Shown here in pieces: positions 1 through 13,109 of a DNA stretch of 64,000 nucleotides. The position numbers and the translations under genes are program-made. Within the stretch, counting starts at the first letter, position 1. The number at the start of each line of letters is the position of its first letter. The DNA is from Orthonyx spaldingii (lineage: Eukaryota; Chordata; Aves; Passeriformes; Orthonychidae). Under the pieces are notes generated by a model. That model was not told where the DNA came from, did no database searches, and was given only the letters and a program-made list of their open reading frames with translations. The stretch lies in NCBI GenBank assembly GCA_013397795.1, contig VZTJ01002531.1, positions 62,001-126,000 on the forward strand, read 5' to 3'.

Positions 1-3000
1 GCAGCATTAAATGTCAAACTATTTTCTAAGCATTTCCATGAAGCGTTGATTTGAAAAGTTATGGTTTATCAGTGAAATGTAATGCAGCGTGTGTTACACC
101 CCAATTATATGTGCATTAAGCGTTCCCATAAGAAGTCTAAACTGAATTTTGCAAATTTTTATGTAATTATAGACTTACATTTCAGGATGTATTAGAGGCC
201 ACCCACTAAGTGTGAGGGCGTTCTAGATTGCTCCCAAAGAGCTACCGGTTGCTTCGGGAAAACTTGGTTCTTGTCAACCTGATGAAGTTTACAGGAAATC
301 TTCCTGCAAAAATGACAGCAGCTCTCCTCTGACTTCTCTGTCGTACCCAATAATTTAATTTTAAAAACATAAAATCTCATATTTGAAATAACTCCTTGTT
401 AGCGACAAGTATAAATATTTTTCACTTTTATTCGATATTTAAAGCAAGTGCTGTGACTGTTTGTGTGTGAGTGTGTGCATTTGTACACTGCATAGAAAAA
501 TACTCAGCATTTATGTGTGCTTCATTCATTTTACTGTTATGAAAAAAGCCCTTGTATGTCTAGCCAGAACAGAATTTTACTGTAAACCTAATGCAGTGTG
601 CTCATTTGTATGGGTTGCTGCAACTGGAATTTTTCAAATGCATAATGTGGTGGTCATGATAATGTGTTTACAGAGTGTAAAATTTGAGCTTGAATTATGA
701 TTACTAAAATAATTGATCGTCAGCATTTGTGCTTTGCATAAGAAGAGTTCAGGAAAGCTGAATATTAAATAAACAGCATGTTGGATGAACAGCATTTCTC
801 TTTCCTCACAACTCATCAAAGAAACAAAAACTAAAAGAAGAGCATGTATTCTTATTGCCAATTACTGTCCAAGGAGGATAATGATACGATCTTTATGACC
901 CGCTAGAACTGTATGCTTAAAATAAATTTCCCATTACATTCCTCTCACTGTTAAAATACAGTCTTTCTATCAGCAGATAGGTCGTGCCAAAAATAAAACC
1001 AGAAAGGTCTCTCATACATAGTTTCTGGTTATTAAATAATGTGCACTCTCTCTATCCCTTCCCAGCAGGATCTTCTGGTTTCTCCAAAGGCTTAAGGAAC
1101 TCCTGCAGGAACTCGAGGAGCTGGTAGATGCAGGGGGTGAATGAACAAAATTAAAGTCTTCTCCTTAGAACTTCTCACTCGTTTTGATTGTCTTGCAAAT
1201 GAGTAGAAATGTATAGAGTGTCTGTTTTTTGTAAAACAACATTTACACTGTGTCTGTGATACCTACAGTAGAGCATTCAGACATCAAAGGGGATCTTCCT
1301 TATTGTGTGAATTTTAAGTTCTGTAAGAAAATTATTAGAGAAATCGTTAGGATTTAGAGGCACATAATTAATATGTGGGAGTCAGATGCGTTGTGCGTTC
1401 AGTGTGTTTGATCAGCCCATATTCTGGGAGTGTAATCTCTTAGCGAGGGCCCCGAAGTGCTGTGGAGTGTGTGTGGGCCAGGGCGAAGGATGGAATAAAG
1501 AGCTGTGGTCAGAGCAGCGGAGCACAGGGAGCTTCGCGCTCGGTTTGGATGCGGAACCTTTGCTGCTCCGAGGGAAGAAATAATGCAGAGGCCATCACCC
1601 ATGCAGGCGGGGGAGGTCTTTGAGGAGATGATGCTTTAGTCTCTCAGAGATGTTTACACCCCCGTGTCGTTGTTTTCCTGGAGCTCTGTGCTCTGGCAGT
1701 GTGGGAGCGATGCAGCTGCTGCAGAGCCAACAGATTCCAGGGGTTTGGATGTGGTGGAAAAAAGGGGAATGTGTCTGGCATGGCATAGGCAGGAGGAATA
1801 CAGGAATACACACCCCCACCCCACACCTTCTTGGGTTTTGTTCCTTTTGGCAGTCTCTGCCATCCCTAGTACATCTCTGTTTGTATGCTAAAATGATCAA
1901 ATCAGTAATGATCACTTTCCTAGGGTTTTTATGGTTTTTCTTGTTTCTTTTCTGCAAGGAGTCCTTCAGGGCTTCTGAAGATCTCATTTCTATTCTTGTG
2001 ATAGCAGGTGCCTTTGATAATCTGTTTTTCTCCAGTCTTGATTATTCTTTTTCTGTGTTGTTTGTTTCTTCCTTTTGGCAATTACATCCTCAATTTGGGA
2101 TTATTTTAGATTTCTATTGCTAAAATCAAAACATAGTCACTAACCGTCTTTCTGCGTTTGCTGATTTATTTTTTCGGGCAGCAAGGCCCCTGCCCCTTTG
2201 GCATCCTAGTTGTCTGCATATGGTAATTTATATTGTCTCTTAGCTGCAAGATATTTTTTGTTCAGCAAATTATTCATGTTTGTTTGCAGTTGATCATTTT
2301 TGTTTAATGGCATTTTCTATTCCATGGCACAGCAGTGTCCTGGGAGACAAGGATTTTCTCCTGGTGCTCTAATGAGTTGTTTTCTTAGCTCTCCCAAACG
2401 GTGTCCCATTCTTAGACACAGTCCAGCAAGTGTCCTTGTGGTGTGGATGTACATCGGGGTTTGGCAGATTCATTCTGCCTTGTTTGGAAAATTCTCAGGC
2501 ACTGAAGTGAACAAAAGTGAATCTGACAGCACGTTGATGGAGCCAAGGTGACAATTAGATGCCAGTCCTGCTTCCTGGATCCTTCTCTGCTCAGGGACTC
2601 CAGTCTGAGCTCAGCTGCTCCACAGGAGCAGTGACTCGGCACAACAAGAACCTCCGGAATGATCTGAAGTGAGAGTTTTGGTGCTATGATCAAAAGAGTT
2701 TTTTTGCAGTTTCTATGAGTAAAATCCCTCCAAAACTAGCAAAAGGGTTGTACCTGCTGATCAAAGGGTCCTTTGGCATCCCCAGCCGGTGAGACTCAAT
2801 GCAAAGGGAATTTTCAGAAAGCTCGTTAAAAATTAATGATATTGGGGGGGAAAAAGCCCAGAGATAAATCCTCAGAGATCATGTTCCTTTAATAAAAGTT
2901 TTTGCTTGAAATGAGAAATACCTGAATGCCCACTAGAAAACAAGTTCTGTAATACATTCTTTGCGCCACATCCCCCTATTTGAAGATACGGGAGGTTTAG

Positions 3001-4059
3001 AAATTCTTGATTTATAACCTCTTTTGTTTCTTGTATCTGTATCTTAAATTTATTTGATTTATCTCAGTGTTTGCTACTTTACAATTTACCATATTAAAAA
3101 AAAAAATTATGTATTTCTGCACCTTAAATTCTTATGGGTTTTATTGATCTTCCAGGGCCTTTCATGTTTTTGAAGTGTGTAAAACAGTGAAACCTAAATT
3201 CAGAGGGGAGTTTCTGAAGTTTATTTTTTTATAATGTATATATTTTATATTATTGATTCTTTATTTGCTACTGTACAAATGGGAACAGCTTTATTATTCT
3301 TCTGACATGGCTTGTAGTTAAAATCAGCCCACTTGGCCCAGTCTTTGATGTTTCTTACTGATGTTCCAGAAGGGATACAGAGGCGGCACTGTAAAGAAAC
3401 TTCTGGATGAGATGTACAAGTTAATTATCAATAAGCTGAGATTTTGTGATATCCAGAGTGAACTTTTGGGGAATGCTTCCCTGTAGAAGCAAGAGCAAGT
3501 GTGGCACTGCTGGAGTGAACTACAGAAGTGAAGTGTAAAAAAGCTTAGTTTTGAATGCGTACTGAATACAAAAATAATTGCAGACACAGTGATGAAGATA
3601 GGTGACTTCCTGTGGCAATTGCCCTCTTATTCTCTCTTTCTTAATGTAATTACCTCAAGAGTAACGTAATCTGGATATAATTTCATGATTTCAATATATT
3701 TGCTGGTTTTGAATTCAGTGATAAAGCTAAACTTAAAAAACAACAACAAAAAAAATAACCCTCCCAGGACAGAATAATTAAATTTTCTTTCTTTCTGTGT
3801 TTGGTGTTCACTGTTCTACCCTTTAAGGAGCACCAAGCACCTCAGGATGTGGGTTATGTCCTGCTAGGGTTTTCCTTGGATCTGTTTTCAATGACTTGCA
3901 TCAAGAGTCAGAGAGACTACCTAGTGCTGTGTGCCTTTGCTGCCCTGTTCGAAATCTTTTTCTTTCGAAAGCAGTGAACTGCTCTTTGAATTTCAAGGCT
4001 GATTATAGATGTTGTTTTAAGGAGGTCTTTTAGGCTTTAATTTACACCTTTGACTACTT

Positions 4060-4460
4060 AATACCAGACGAAATGTCTGCTAGGCCTAGGGTGGATCAAA
4101 GGGAAAACAATTTAATCAACAGGCAGAAGCCCTTGTTTGAAGTAATTGATTGTAATTTTGCTTTGGATTTAGAAAAATCAAACTTTGTCGAGAAAATAGC
4201 TGTGCTGCAATCTATTGAAATGTTTGATTTGCTACTAAGATTGAATTGTTGTAGTAGAAGTGGTATTTATGTTACTAATCAGGCTGATTTACTGCTTTGC
4301 TCTGCTTTTGTTAAAGCACATAACCTTTATTTATACAAATTATTTAAGTTTTTATGACTTTTTATGAAGTTGCAAGTTGATAAATAGCATGTTTCTAATT
4401 TATTGTGTCAAACCGCATTTAGAGGAGGGCGTGTATCTAATGCACAAAATCTTCACTTGA
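4060..4460. promoter_or_regulatory. Possible conserved non-coding element (AT-rich, motif-dense)
   Basis: This 400-bp block has no simple repeat or transposon signature. It is dense in short sites of developmental factors: an ATCAAAG (TCF/LEF type) near 4095, AACAAT (SOX type) just after it, and several ATTGAT/TAATCA words. A 94-codon open frame on the + strand (4073-4357) is probably a by-product of AT-richness. Large introns of transcriptional regulators often hold such elements, but conservation cannot be seen from one sequence, so this is a weak inference. Confidence 0.2.
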
Positions 4461-7257
4461 TTTACTGTTGCAGTGTACTGGATGAAGAGGGACTATGTAT
4501 GGAAACTTCTGCATTTCAAACTAGGAAAAAGTACTCTTTTGGCAGTAGTGAAATGAACTGATTTTGTTGTTCAGTATTTTGGAATTAGTGGGGGTTTGTT
4601 GTCATAACTGGCAGATAAATTTCTTACCCTTGAGTGTGCAGAGTACATAGAAGGCACTGAAGCCACTTGAATGCAAAATAGTTGGGGTATTAAAAATAAT
4701 TTCTATGCCACTGTAAAAGCTGACCACTTAACACTTTTAGTTCATGAACACTCTGCCTGTGATTTCCAGCAGTTCCACTGGTTGCTTAGTTTTCTTCAAA
4801 ATTTAATGTATTGCTGGATTATTTCATTTATCAGAATTTTTTTTCTAGTGGCTTAAATCAGATTTTGGTACAGGCTGCCAAAACTTTTAATTGAATCTGA
4901 AATTAAAATCTAAACTCAATTTTGATGTGATATTTCTATAGTATCTATATCTGCAGTGGGTTCTGTTGTCAAAACACTGAAGAATTTCAATTAAAGAATT
5001 ACAAAAGGATTTTTATTGGCTTTTTTAAAAATAGAAATTCTTTGCAAATATGAGAAAACTCCCTCATTTTGAAAGGAATAAACAGAAATGCTGCTGTGGT
5101 ATTCCCTCTTTTCTGCTGCCCTCATGCTTTGACGCAGCAGCACTGGGCAGGAGACACATTTTGGAGATCCTGCCCTCCAGTTCTCTTTAGGCACCATCAT
5201 TTAGTTGTATTTTGTTCTAGCTGGTTAAAATAATAAGCAGCAGGGTTTAAAATTTGCTGTGTGGTATCTCTAGGGGTTTGTATTTTAATCTTTCTTAATC
5301 CTAAATTTATTCAATATTGATGTCACGGCAGCATCTATGTTCTTTACCAGAATTTTTAAGTTCACTCTGCCTCAGTTCTGGCTTTTTGGGTCTCTCTGGC
5401 CATGAGTAACTCAGCTACTCATCTTGGGCAGTGCCCACAGTTCTTCTTTGCAAGAGATTTGGTTAATTTAGCAGAGAAAAATAAAAGCCTCAAGAGGGTT
5501 TGGGTGGAGTGCCTGAGATAGGACTGCTGAAATGACCTCATCAGGTCAAGTCTGCTGGTGACCAAGGATGAGCCGGAGTATCTTTCTAGTTTGTTAATCA
5601 AAAGAAACGCAAACGTTGGCTTTAATGTTTTTGCCAGTTCACCTCTCTTACTAACATGTGTCACATGAGAGACGTGACGTGTTTGGATGTGGGGAGTTAC
5701 ACGTGAAATCAGATTGCCCCCTTGGCAATTTTAAGTACTACCAAAACCAAAAAGCTGTTGCTGTGTTCCATTGCACCACGTTGCTGGAATCCAGGGTTAT
5801 TTCCTTCTCTTACCCTTTATGGCTCTGCAGCATGTGCTGGGACAGAGGAATTTCATGCAGTGATGGGAGACTTTGTAGATCACTTTCATACAAGCGTTAT
5901 CAACATTTTACACTGTTGTAGCTTCTCTGGCATGAATTATTTGCACTTCCCTGTGGCTGCCTTCCTTCATCCACACTTTGCCCTGTGAGCCCATGGGTGC
6001 TTCTGGCTGATCCATGGAGCCACTGTCTTCAAAGTTTGGTAAGAATGTTTGGCAAGTGTCATTTGGAGGACTGGCAATTGCTCAAGTCAGTTAAGAATTT
6101 TGTAGTAAAGTCGTTACACAATGAAGTAGTAAAAATTAACTCTTCATATGCAGTCTAAATGAGTGTAGTTTCATTTTTACTGCTTTATGGGAAGATATTA
6201 GGAACAAAAAGACAAAACTAGTAGAGTTTTCTGAATCACTTCATTAACGGATTAGCTAAAAATGCTCCAAGGAAATTATCTTAACTTGAGAAAAGAACAA
6301 ATAATGCTAATTGCTCTTAAACTGAGCTTGTTTAGTCTGCAGATGCTGCTAGCAAAACTGCATCCTTTTTGTTTTTGTGGGAGAGGGAGCATCAGTGTGT
6401 AGGTGGCGAGCACACCCAGCCTGCTACAAGTCCAAGAGGGTCAATTCTCTGAAAAGGTGTCAAAACCAGTCCAGTAGTAGTATTCCTGGGAGAATATAGC
6501 ATGTGGATTTATTTCTGGGTAAAGCTGGTGTAAAAAAAAGAAGGGGATATGTTAAATGGGTCAGAAGTGCTAGTGTTTGAGACATTTTTATAATTCCAAA
6601 ATTTTGCTTGTTCCTTAGGCAGTGATAAGAAAGATAAGACACAAGAAAAAGTCTGATAAACAATTGCAGCTGTGCAGTGTCATACAACAAAAAATATATA
6701 TATTGAACCTTGTTTTTATCTGATCTGGTAAACAGTCTCTTCTGAAGTTGAGTCTCTTCTCCAGCTTGTCAACCTGGATTTTTATTACTTGGTGGTGGTG
6801 GAAGATGCGTCATTATCAGGCTGCCAAGTCCTGTGTGTTTATTACACTGTGCTCTATAGGGTCTCTGTATCTATTAGTGCTAAACACCTCATATTGTTCC
6901 ATTTCAACATTCTGCCACTGGCTTGGACAAGCGTCCTCAAAAAACCAGGGAAGAAAAGCCCTTGACTAGGTGTGACTAAAATAATATCTACAGCGTTCTG
7001 TTTGGAGATGAACCAGACCCCAATATTTGACATTTGACACTGAGGGGAAATACTTTTGCTAGGTGGAGTATTTTTGACAAGCGTGTTTGTTTGATACTCC
7101 TCCCACAAGCATTTGTCACTTGTTTCCTTGGTTAACCAATGTGTGTTAGCATGAGCACAAAAGAAAGCAGCAAAATTTACAGGCCTTCTGTTTGTTCTCC
7201 ATCAATAAAAAGAACTAAATATCTGTAGATTCAAATGGAAAGTAGAGGCATAGTTGG

Positions 7258-7283
7258 TTTTTTGTTTTTTTTTTTTTTTTTTT
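7258..7283. repeat. T homopolymer tract
   Basis: A run of T broken once by G. It has no target-site duplication or attached element that I can see, so I call it a simple repeat only. Confidence 0.85.
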
Positions 7284-8380
7284 CCCGAAGTTCATAAACA
7301 TTCATTGCTTTTTTCCCTTTTAAAAATGAAAACTGGGCTGGTCTGTGGATGCTTTAGTGAATCTGCATCAGAGCTGCGAAAACCACGTCAGGAGCAAGTC
7401 ACTTCAGTGATGGTACCTACCTGGCGTATTTTAACATTAAGGTGTGCGTAAATTTTCTATCTTCAACAAGTTGAAAGATTAAGGAAGTTTTCTTTCCCAA
7501 AGACCAGGAACAGAGGTGTTGAGTTTGTTACTTTCTCTGACTGGTCTCGTAGATCACATGGATAAGTGTGAGTTGACTTAAAAAAAAGAAGAAAAGCCCC
7601 AAACCCACCGGTTTCATGAAGCCCTGACAGCAGTTGCAGGGAATGAGAATTCTGTAGGCGAGTGCAGAGGCAGAATTCTGTAAATGAAATTCCCAAACGG
7701 TGAAATCCTATCCCCAGCCTATTCCAGTTTGAACGAGATTTGCAGGATGCACAGCTCAGCCAGTTTCAGATTCCTGGTGTGAAACAATCAAGATAAGAAT
7801 CAAAAAGTAAAGAAAGGGAAAAGCCCTGTTAGATCAAACACTATACACTAATCTTTCTCCTTAGGCAGAATTACTCCTTCCAGAGACCTTACTACTTCTG
7901 CTTAAAATAACAGAAGCCCCATGGCACACAGAGTTTCTCTTAATTTGTCTTCAGCTGCATGATTTTGTTATGGGTGAGTTTTGCCCTGGTTATTTAAAAT
8001 GTATTTCCAGCTAATCTTCACCAGAAAAACCTAAGTCTTTTCTTGCCCTTGACGTTTGCTCCTGTGAAATTGCAGTTTCTTCTCCTGTCGGGGATGTTAT
8101 GTAGCTGTACTTGAGACTGATCCCTCAACTAACATCAGCATTCTTTTTTCCACTTTTTAAACTGTTTGTGAAGTGGTGTAATAGGTTATCTAATCACACT
8201 TCCACTTGTTTGTAGGATAAACACCTGCTGTGTGTTGCTCTGTACTGTAACACCTAAGTTCAAAGGGATATAAATTGAGCTGTACTGCTGTAATGACCGT
8301 AGGAAATTCAACAGAAAGTATTTCCAGTGAAACAAAAATACTGACTTCACTCATTTTGGCAGCAAATTAAGTTGGCTTAG

Positions 8381-8406
8381 GTTTTTTTTGGTTTTTTTTT
8401 TTTTTT
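8381..8406. repeat. T-rich low-complexity tract
   Basis: Two runs of T separated by GG, about 110 bp before another T-rich tract. Confidence 0.8.
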
Positions 8407-8512
8407 ACACTCATTTTCAGTAGGGAAAAATCTTTTCCTACAAGCAGGAAAACCCAACATAATTGAAATGTTAGTTAACATGTCAAACAGTATTTTTAGA
8501 AGAAGGAGGGGT

Positions 8513-8551
8513 GTTTTTTTTTTTGTTTTGTTTTGTTTTTTTTATTTTTAT
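8513..8551. repeat. T-rich tract with TTTTG units
   Basis: T runs interrupted by single G and A bases, including two TTTTG units, ending in a TTTCAG that resembles a splice acceptor. No matching donor or exon follows, so it is called low-complexity sequence. Confidence 0.8.
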
Positions 8552-11500
8552 TTCAGGATAGAGCACCTAGGTGTGTCCTGGTGGTACATAGTTTAATAGT
8601 TCAAGTGTACACATATAGCTGAACCCTCTTTACTGCTTAGGACAAGCTTGAATAAGGGCACTGTTAAATTGTTACCAATTAATCATAGTTGACAAACTCT
8701 GTAAAACCCCTCTACTGTGGTTTCATTTCCTGATGCTCATCAGTTCTTTTGAATATGATGTCTTTGATGAATCAAATGTATGTTTTCCTTGGTCATGCTT
8801 AAGTCTTGTTTAAAAAAAAAAGAAAAGGCAAAGAAAGCAGCATGATTATATTAGTTTAATATGCTGCTGTTGATTAATGACTTTAGTCCATTTATTTAAT
8901 AAATGCTATTCTCCTTGACCATAGTGCTAAAGTAAATATTTTGCTATGTTTCTCTGTACTGTAAGCTCCTTATTCTTTGGAACAGGTTTTGTTGTCTCTT
9001 CCTCTATGTGCAAGTCTAATATTGATGCAACTATTTTGCTATTCAGTCTGTGTGACAGACAAACAGCTCTGGTATCTAAATGGTTTGAAAAGACAACAGA
9101 ATAACAGATATATGTGTTGTACAGTTAGTGTCTGTGCTGTATCTGGTACAACCCATACCTAGTGCATCATTCCATGTTTGCTGAGAGCTTTTTGTGCTGG
9201 GCTCCCTTTCGCTCCCAAGGCACCAGGCATCCCTTGGAAATGTGTGTTTTGGTGATGGAGCTATAGGGCAGTGCTGCTCTTGCATGTCTTCCCTTTCAGG
9301 GCTGTGTTCCCTCCTCCTTTCTTGAGCCAGTTCTGTCCTCCCCTGACCCTGCAGTGGGATGTTTCAAGAGCTGAGTGGTAGAAAACTGTTAATTTTTTTT
9401 AGAGGAAAGGAAGTGTTGAGAACACCCAGCTGGGACAGAGTAGATGAGGGTAAACTGAGGTCTCCCCATGCAGGAGCAGTTAGGTCTTGGCTAGGATGTG
9501 AACTGAGCATAAAACTAAACAAAAGCATTCAGGTGAGCCACACTTCCGTGCTCTCAGGGACAAGAGACAGCTTATTTGGGAATGAATGTGCTGTCCCTCT
9601 GCCTTCTGTGGTTTTAGCCCCTGCTGCAGGGAAGGCTTCCCCTCTCATGAGGCAGGAAAGCTTTCCATGGTAATGAGAGGTACAGGCTGTTTTCCTATGC
9701 CCTGCTCTGCAATTTGTCACAGCTCAGTAGCTGCTGTGTAAGAATAAGTTGCCCTTTTAGCAGGGATGGCTGGGTAACCAGTGCATGAACAAGGGCAGCC
9801 CTCTCCAGGTAGGCTTTAACTCTTTGTGAATCAGAGCCCTCACATGAGGCTGCAGAATTGCTGGGATAGAGAAATGATGGAGGCGTGGGAAGGGCAAAGG
9901 CCAGAGGTTTGTAGGAAAGACAATATTGTGTACTGGTGGCATGGTGTGAAGATTTGGAAAAGGAAAAAAAAATCCTTGTGTTGCTTGGTCTTGGGCAGAT
10001 TGTCTGCTGCCTACTCACAGGGTTTACCTGTACAGGAGGAACTTAATGTGTAGGTTATTTGTGTGAAAATATGACCAAGACACAGTAGTTGTATGGAAAG
10101 GTGATGCTACTGCCTGAGTACATTGTGCTTCAGGTGTCACTCAGTTTTGAAAAGTTCCTGGGGAAATGGGAGGGGACTGTAAGCAGAAGTGCAGCAGCTT
10201 TTGTTGACCAGTATTTTGGAAAAATAAATAAAAATTATTCCTTGGTGCACTTAATTGATGATTTCACAGCATTCAGTGTTCCCTTTTTTGGCAGTGTGAG
10301 AGGCTTATGTTTTTCTCTGGCTTTGCACAAAATAATAATAGTAATATTAATTTTATGAAGAATCTGGAACGCATTATAAACACCTTATTTTAGTGGATCT
10401 GTATCCCAGGAATATCTGGAGTGTATGAGCCCAAGCTCCACCACAACTTTTCTTTTGGTGTCTGGTATGACTTAAAAGTTTTCAGAAAAATATTTTCATA
10501 CCTGTGGATTTTTAAGTACCCTTGAGTTTTAAAAGTAACTCATAATTTTGAGGGATATTTTAAAGGAGTTCTTGGTTCCTAACTCTTCAGCCTCTCTTCT
10601 GTTACTGTCACATACATGATATCACAAGTAAGGTGGATTTTTAAGAACGTTTTGGAATACCTTTGCTTTTAAACCTGGCACTTTGCTGCAAGGGCAAGTA
10701 TCCTGGGAAGTATTCCTGCAGTGGGCAGACAGAAGGCAACCAGCCTTCCTACTGTGTCCTCAGACAGGGAGAGAGTCACCTCAGCACCGCTGGGTGTACT
10801 CCACGTTCAGGGTCCGTGGCCACAGCGGGACAACTTGAGCCTCCTGACGTCAAGCTGTCTGCAAGCACCTCTTGCAACAGTGACCAAGCCCCATTGTCTG
10901 AATGTCCTCAGCAGCTCCTTAGCTTGGCCTGGCAAAAATGTAGATCTGAGCTGTTAGTCTGAAAGAATGCCCGGTTTGACTTCTGGGTGCCCAAAGAACT
11001 AAAGGTGGTACCAACACTGATGCAAACACAGCCTGGGCTCCCATGGTGGTTACATTCATTGGGGTTGAAAATAACACAGTATGGTCCCATGCTTTTTTGT
11101 TATTTTGGGAGATTTCCTTATTTAAACATTTTGAGCCTAGTTCCAAATGTGATGTCTGCATAAAATATGTGTTGCACCTCCCCAAATTGTGGTATATTTG
11201 AGGTAGAATTTTAATTAATTCAATAAATTAAGCTTGCCTAGATAAGTTCTTCTGCAAGGCCGCCATGAACCCCACAGCAGAGGAATTTATTGTTCTGAAA
11301 ACACAGTATCTGTCTAAAAACACAAGACAAGGCAGGCACTGTTAGCAGAAGAAGGTGATTTTCCCAGGAAAGCAATTTGAGCTTTGTTCCATTTTCCCCC
11401 ATTGGAGACCAATTTAAAAGTCCTGGTAACCTTGCAACTATCAATTCCCTACAAACACATTTCCATGTTGACAAAAGCAGCTGCTGCCTTCCTTCAGCTG

Positions 11501-13099
11501 GGAAGGCTCATCTGAGTTCACTGGCTCTGAGTGGAGAAGGGAAGGGAAGGGTTCTCACCCACCAGTGCAGCTGAGTTAATTTAGCGAGCTGGAGAAGGCT
11601 GAATTAGTATCATGGGAAATATGTCTGTTCTTACTTTGAGGAAAGGAAATGGGAAAAGATATTCTGATTTTTTTTTTAAATGATATAATTTATTTCTGTC
11701 TTGGTTCAGTTTTTTAGGTATGTATTTGAAATCTGTATTAAACCTACTGAGAGTAGTAGAGTGGCTCCTAAATGTTCTACATCAGATTTTTTTTTTCTTT
11801 TTGGAGAAGGAAAAATCCTGTTCTCTTTGCTATTGGAAGTGAGTGCTGAGAGTACCCAGTTTGACAGGCTGTTTCTGCTGATTAATATTCCAGTGATGAA
11901 TTTAAATTTAAAACTCGGTTCTACGCTAAAACCACAGGAAAATTATTTGTCAATAAGCTACTGTTTTGATCAATATGCCATTAGTCATCATGTCCACTAT
12001 TTTCAGAAGAAAAACCCCACAAATTGGAAACTACCTTGAATTTTCACAGGTGGGCGCCCATCCTGCAGGTAGCAGTCTGTGAAGGTGGGGTTTTGTGAGT
12101 GCTCCAAGGTCCTTTGGCAGAAGAGTGCTTTGAGTAATAACTGTTTTATACTCTTTTCCAGTCTGGACTGGGTTTAACTTCATTCTCTAGGATCTTCTAA
12201 CTTCCAGTTTATGTGAATTGGATTACTTGCTAATGAATTTCATTTAAATGGCTTGCAAGTGAAATGGTGCTGCAGCGCTGCTCGCCCTCCTTCCCGTCGG
12301 TACCGGCTGATTGGTATTGACAAGATTACTGGGGTGCATTATAGGTTTTTAATGGGGCTGGCTGAGTTGGTTTCCTCTCCAGCAGTTCAACTTCCTTCCC
12401 TTTCAGTGGGCTATGAGCTATTTTCTGTGATTGCCTCAGTTTTTGCCTGTTACAGAAATCGGTGTTTAAACTTCTGCAGTATTCTTTTGCTCTGGTGTGA
12501 CTTGTCCTGTGTTTCTCGTTGCACAGTGAATCCTGTTCCTGTGCACTTAGAGAGAGTGGTCTCTGTGTCTGGATGATCTTTGCTCCAGAACAGCGCTGCC
12601 TGCTTGCCCAGTTCTTATTCTTTATCCCCTCAGATACCCTTTGTTTTAACAATTGGTTCACATATGTTCATAGACATACAGGTGCCTGTTCTATGAAAGA
12701 GTATTCCTGAAGTGTGGAAAGTTGTGCAGCTGTGATATGAATATACAAGTTAAGCATTTCTTCTTTGAAACATTCGGAAAGTCAGCTTGCATCAGGCTTT
12801 TCTATATTTCTGGTGGAATAAAGGTAAAAGATCAGGAAATAAAAATTTCTCAATTGCCAGAGAAGAGCTGTTTCAGATAGAGTTTAGGAATTTGTGTGGA
12901 TATGTTTCTGGGCAGGTCTTAGATACTTTCAGTGCTTCCTGATGAGGCATCTTGTAAAACATCCTCGCCCACACCGTGCTCCCAGAGTGAAGTACTGGAG
13001 CAGTCTGTGCATGTTATTTTGTCACTAGGAACCCTATTGCTGCCTACTAGTTTCAAGTAATGACAGTTTTTAATGACGTCTTGTGTGTGGTGCTGATTT

Positions 13100-13109
13100 C
13101 CCCCCCCCC
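13100..13109. repeat. C homopolymer (10 C)
   Basis: A run of ten C in AT-rich surroundings. Its length may be unreliable in the assembly. Confidence 0.8.

Noticed and set aside
1595..2123. 130-codon minus-strand and 157-codon plus-strand overlapping frames
   Set aside because: They overlap each other, show no recognisable domain, and have no splice or promoter context.
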